Assembly: GCA_937951695.1 (NCBI GenBank)
Contig: CALFBL010000286.1
Location: forward strand, 1-14,324
From: an uncultured Granulosicoccaceae bacterium
GTDB lineage: Bacteria; Pseudomonadota; Gammaproteobacteria; Granulosicoccales; Granulosicoccaceae
Length of the DNA stretch: 14,324 nucleotides
Reading direction: 5' to 3'
The notes below the pieces were generated by a model, which saw only the letters and a list, made by a program, of their open reading frames with translations, had not been told where the DNA came from and searched no databases. A program made the position numbers and the translations under genes. Position 1 is the first letter of the stretch; every line of letters begins with the position of its first letter. Positions 13,791 to 14,324 of this stretch are shown piece after piece.

Positions 13791-14324
13791 ATGAATACCC
13801 TTCGATTGAGAAAGCGCGAGGATCGCCGAGTTCGCGCGGGCCATTTGTGGGTGTTCTCCAACGAGATCGATACTGAGGTCACACTGCTTAAAGGCATAAG
13901 CCCGGGGGCCCCCGTTGAGATTCAAGCCGCTTCTGGCAAATTTCTGGCTCACGGCTACGCGAATTCCGCGTCATTGATCAGTGTTCGCATTACCGGCCGG
14001 CGCGCCTCCAAACCCTTCGACAACGACCAGCTGCGCGCCCGGCTGAGCACCGCACTAGAGCTTAGGCAAGCGCTGTTTGACACGCCACATTACCGCTGGG
14101 TGCATGGAGAGGCCGATAATTTGCCCGGTCTTGTGGTCGATCGGTTTGGCGATGTGTTGGTCATACAGATCACCACCGCGGGGATGGAGGCCTATCGGGA
14201 GCCACTGGTGGATTTACTCACAGAGCTCAGCGGCGCGCAGAGCGTGCTGTGCAACCACGATTTGAGTGCCCGCGAGCTGGAAGGGCTCGATAAGGTGTCG
14301 GCGGCTTTGGTCGGTGAGGTGCCC
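13791..14324 (+). CDS. RlmI-like class I SAM-dependent rRNA methyltransferase, truncated by window edge
   Basis: This is the N-terminal 178 codons of an RlmI/YccW-type methyltransferase, a family that makes 5-methylcytosine in 23S rRNA; full-length members are about 396 aa. The PUA-like domain (about 1-80) includes LRLRKREDRRVRAGHLWVFSNEI and AHGYANSASLISVRI. The characteristic WVHGEADNLPGLVVDRFGDVLVIQ (about 104-127) follows, then the start of the next domain with ARELEGL and GEVP. The SAM-binding motifs lie beyond the window. The start ATG 13791 is chosen from homology; only a weak AGAG lies 10 bases upstream. Family identity is clear, but the exact rRNA target, and so the gene symbol, is not. 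Confidence 0.88.
   Translation, partial: MNTLRLRKREDRRVRAGHLWVFSNEIDTEVTLLKGISPGAPVEIQAASGKFLAHGYANSASLISVRITGRRASKPFDNDQLRARLSTALELRQALFDTPHYRWVHGEADNLPGLVVDRFGDVLVIQITTAGMEAYREPLVDLLTELSGAQSVLCNHDLSARELEGLDKVSAALVGEVP

Noticed and set aside
1..14324. tRNA, rRNA or CRISPR array
   Set aside because: No cloverleaf-like segments, rRNA motifs or regularly spaced direct repeats were found on reading the gaps.

Overview
The window is ordinary, gene-dense chromosome from a gammaproteobacterium. The evidence is the miaB-ybeZ-ybeY-corC-lnt order, a two-subunit CysDN ATP sulfurylase, an Rsd/AlgQ anti-sigma factor, a YcgN-family protein and an RlmI-type rRNA methyltransferase. From remembered homologues, the FBPase and the RlmI-like protein look most like Pseudomonas versions. 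A finer taxonomic placement is not justified from this window.

Layout. (1) Positions 1-3012, minus strand: a sulfate-activation operon, cysD then cysN, overlapping by one base. cysN runs off the left edge. The cysD reading frame is nearly twice the usual length: about 250 residues resembling a catalytically dead IS630-type transposase (helix-turn-helix, second winged helix, eroded RNase-H-like domain) are fused in frame to a complete CysD. (2) 3013-3482: a leader region, AT-rich on the cysD side and GC-rich on the miaB side, with a possible 8-codon ORF overlapping the miaB start. (3) 3483-8837, plus strand: miaB, ybeZ (PhoH-like ATPase), ybeY (rRNA-maturation endonuclease), corC and lnt, mostly overlapping or a few bases apart. 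(4) 8884-9267: gcvH without gcvT or gcvP. (5) 9307-11370, minus strand: hemL followed by a small sulfotransferase-like gene whose start codon lies in a perfect inverted repeat. (6) 11532-13011, plus strand: fbp (FBPase class I) and a ycgN-like gene. (7) 13220-13705: rsd/algQ, with a leader that can form alternative pairings, followed by a probable terminator. (8) 13791-end: the first 178 codons of an RlmI-type methyltransferase.

How the genes fit together. CysDN makes APS from sulfate and ATP. The miaB-lnt operon joins tRNA and rRNA quality control (MiaB, YbeZ, YbeY) to envelope functions (CorC, Lnt). HemL, GcvH and Fbp are separate metabolic genes for tetrapyrrole synthesis, glycine cleavage and gluconeogenesis. 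Rsd acts on sigma-70.

The most unusual item is the transposase-like/CysD fusion, which could be a bifunctional enzyme-regulator. Secondary items are structured leaders in front of rsd, miaB and the sulfotransferase gene, and two long G tracts inside corC and lnt. No tRNA, rRNA, CRISPR array or intact insertion sequence was seen.
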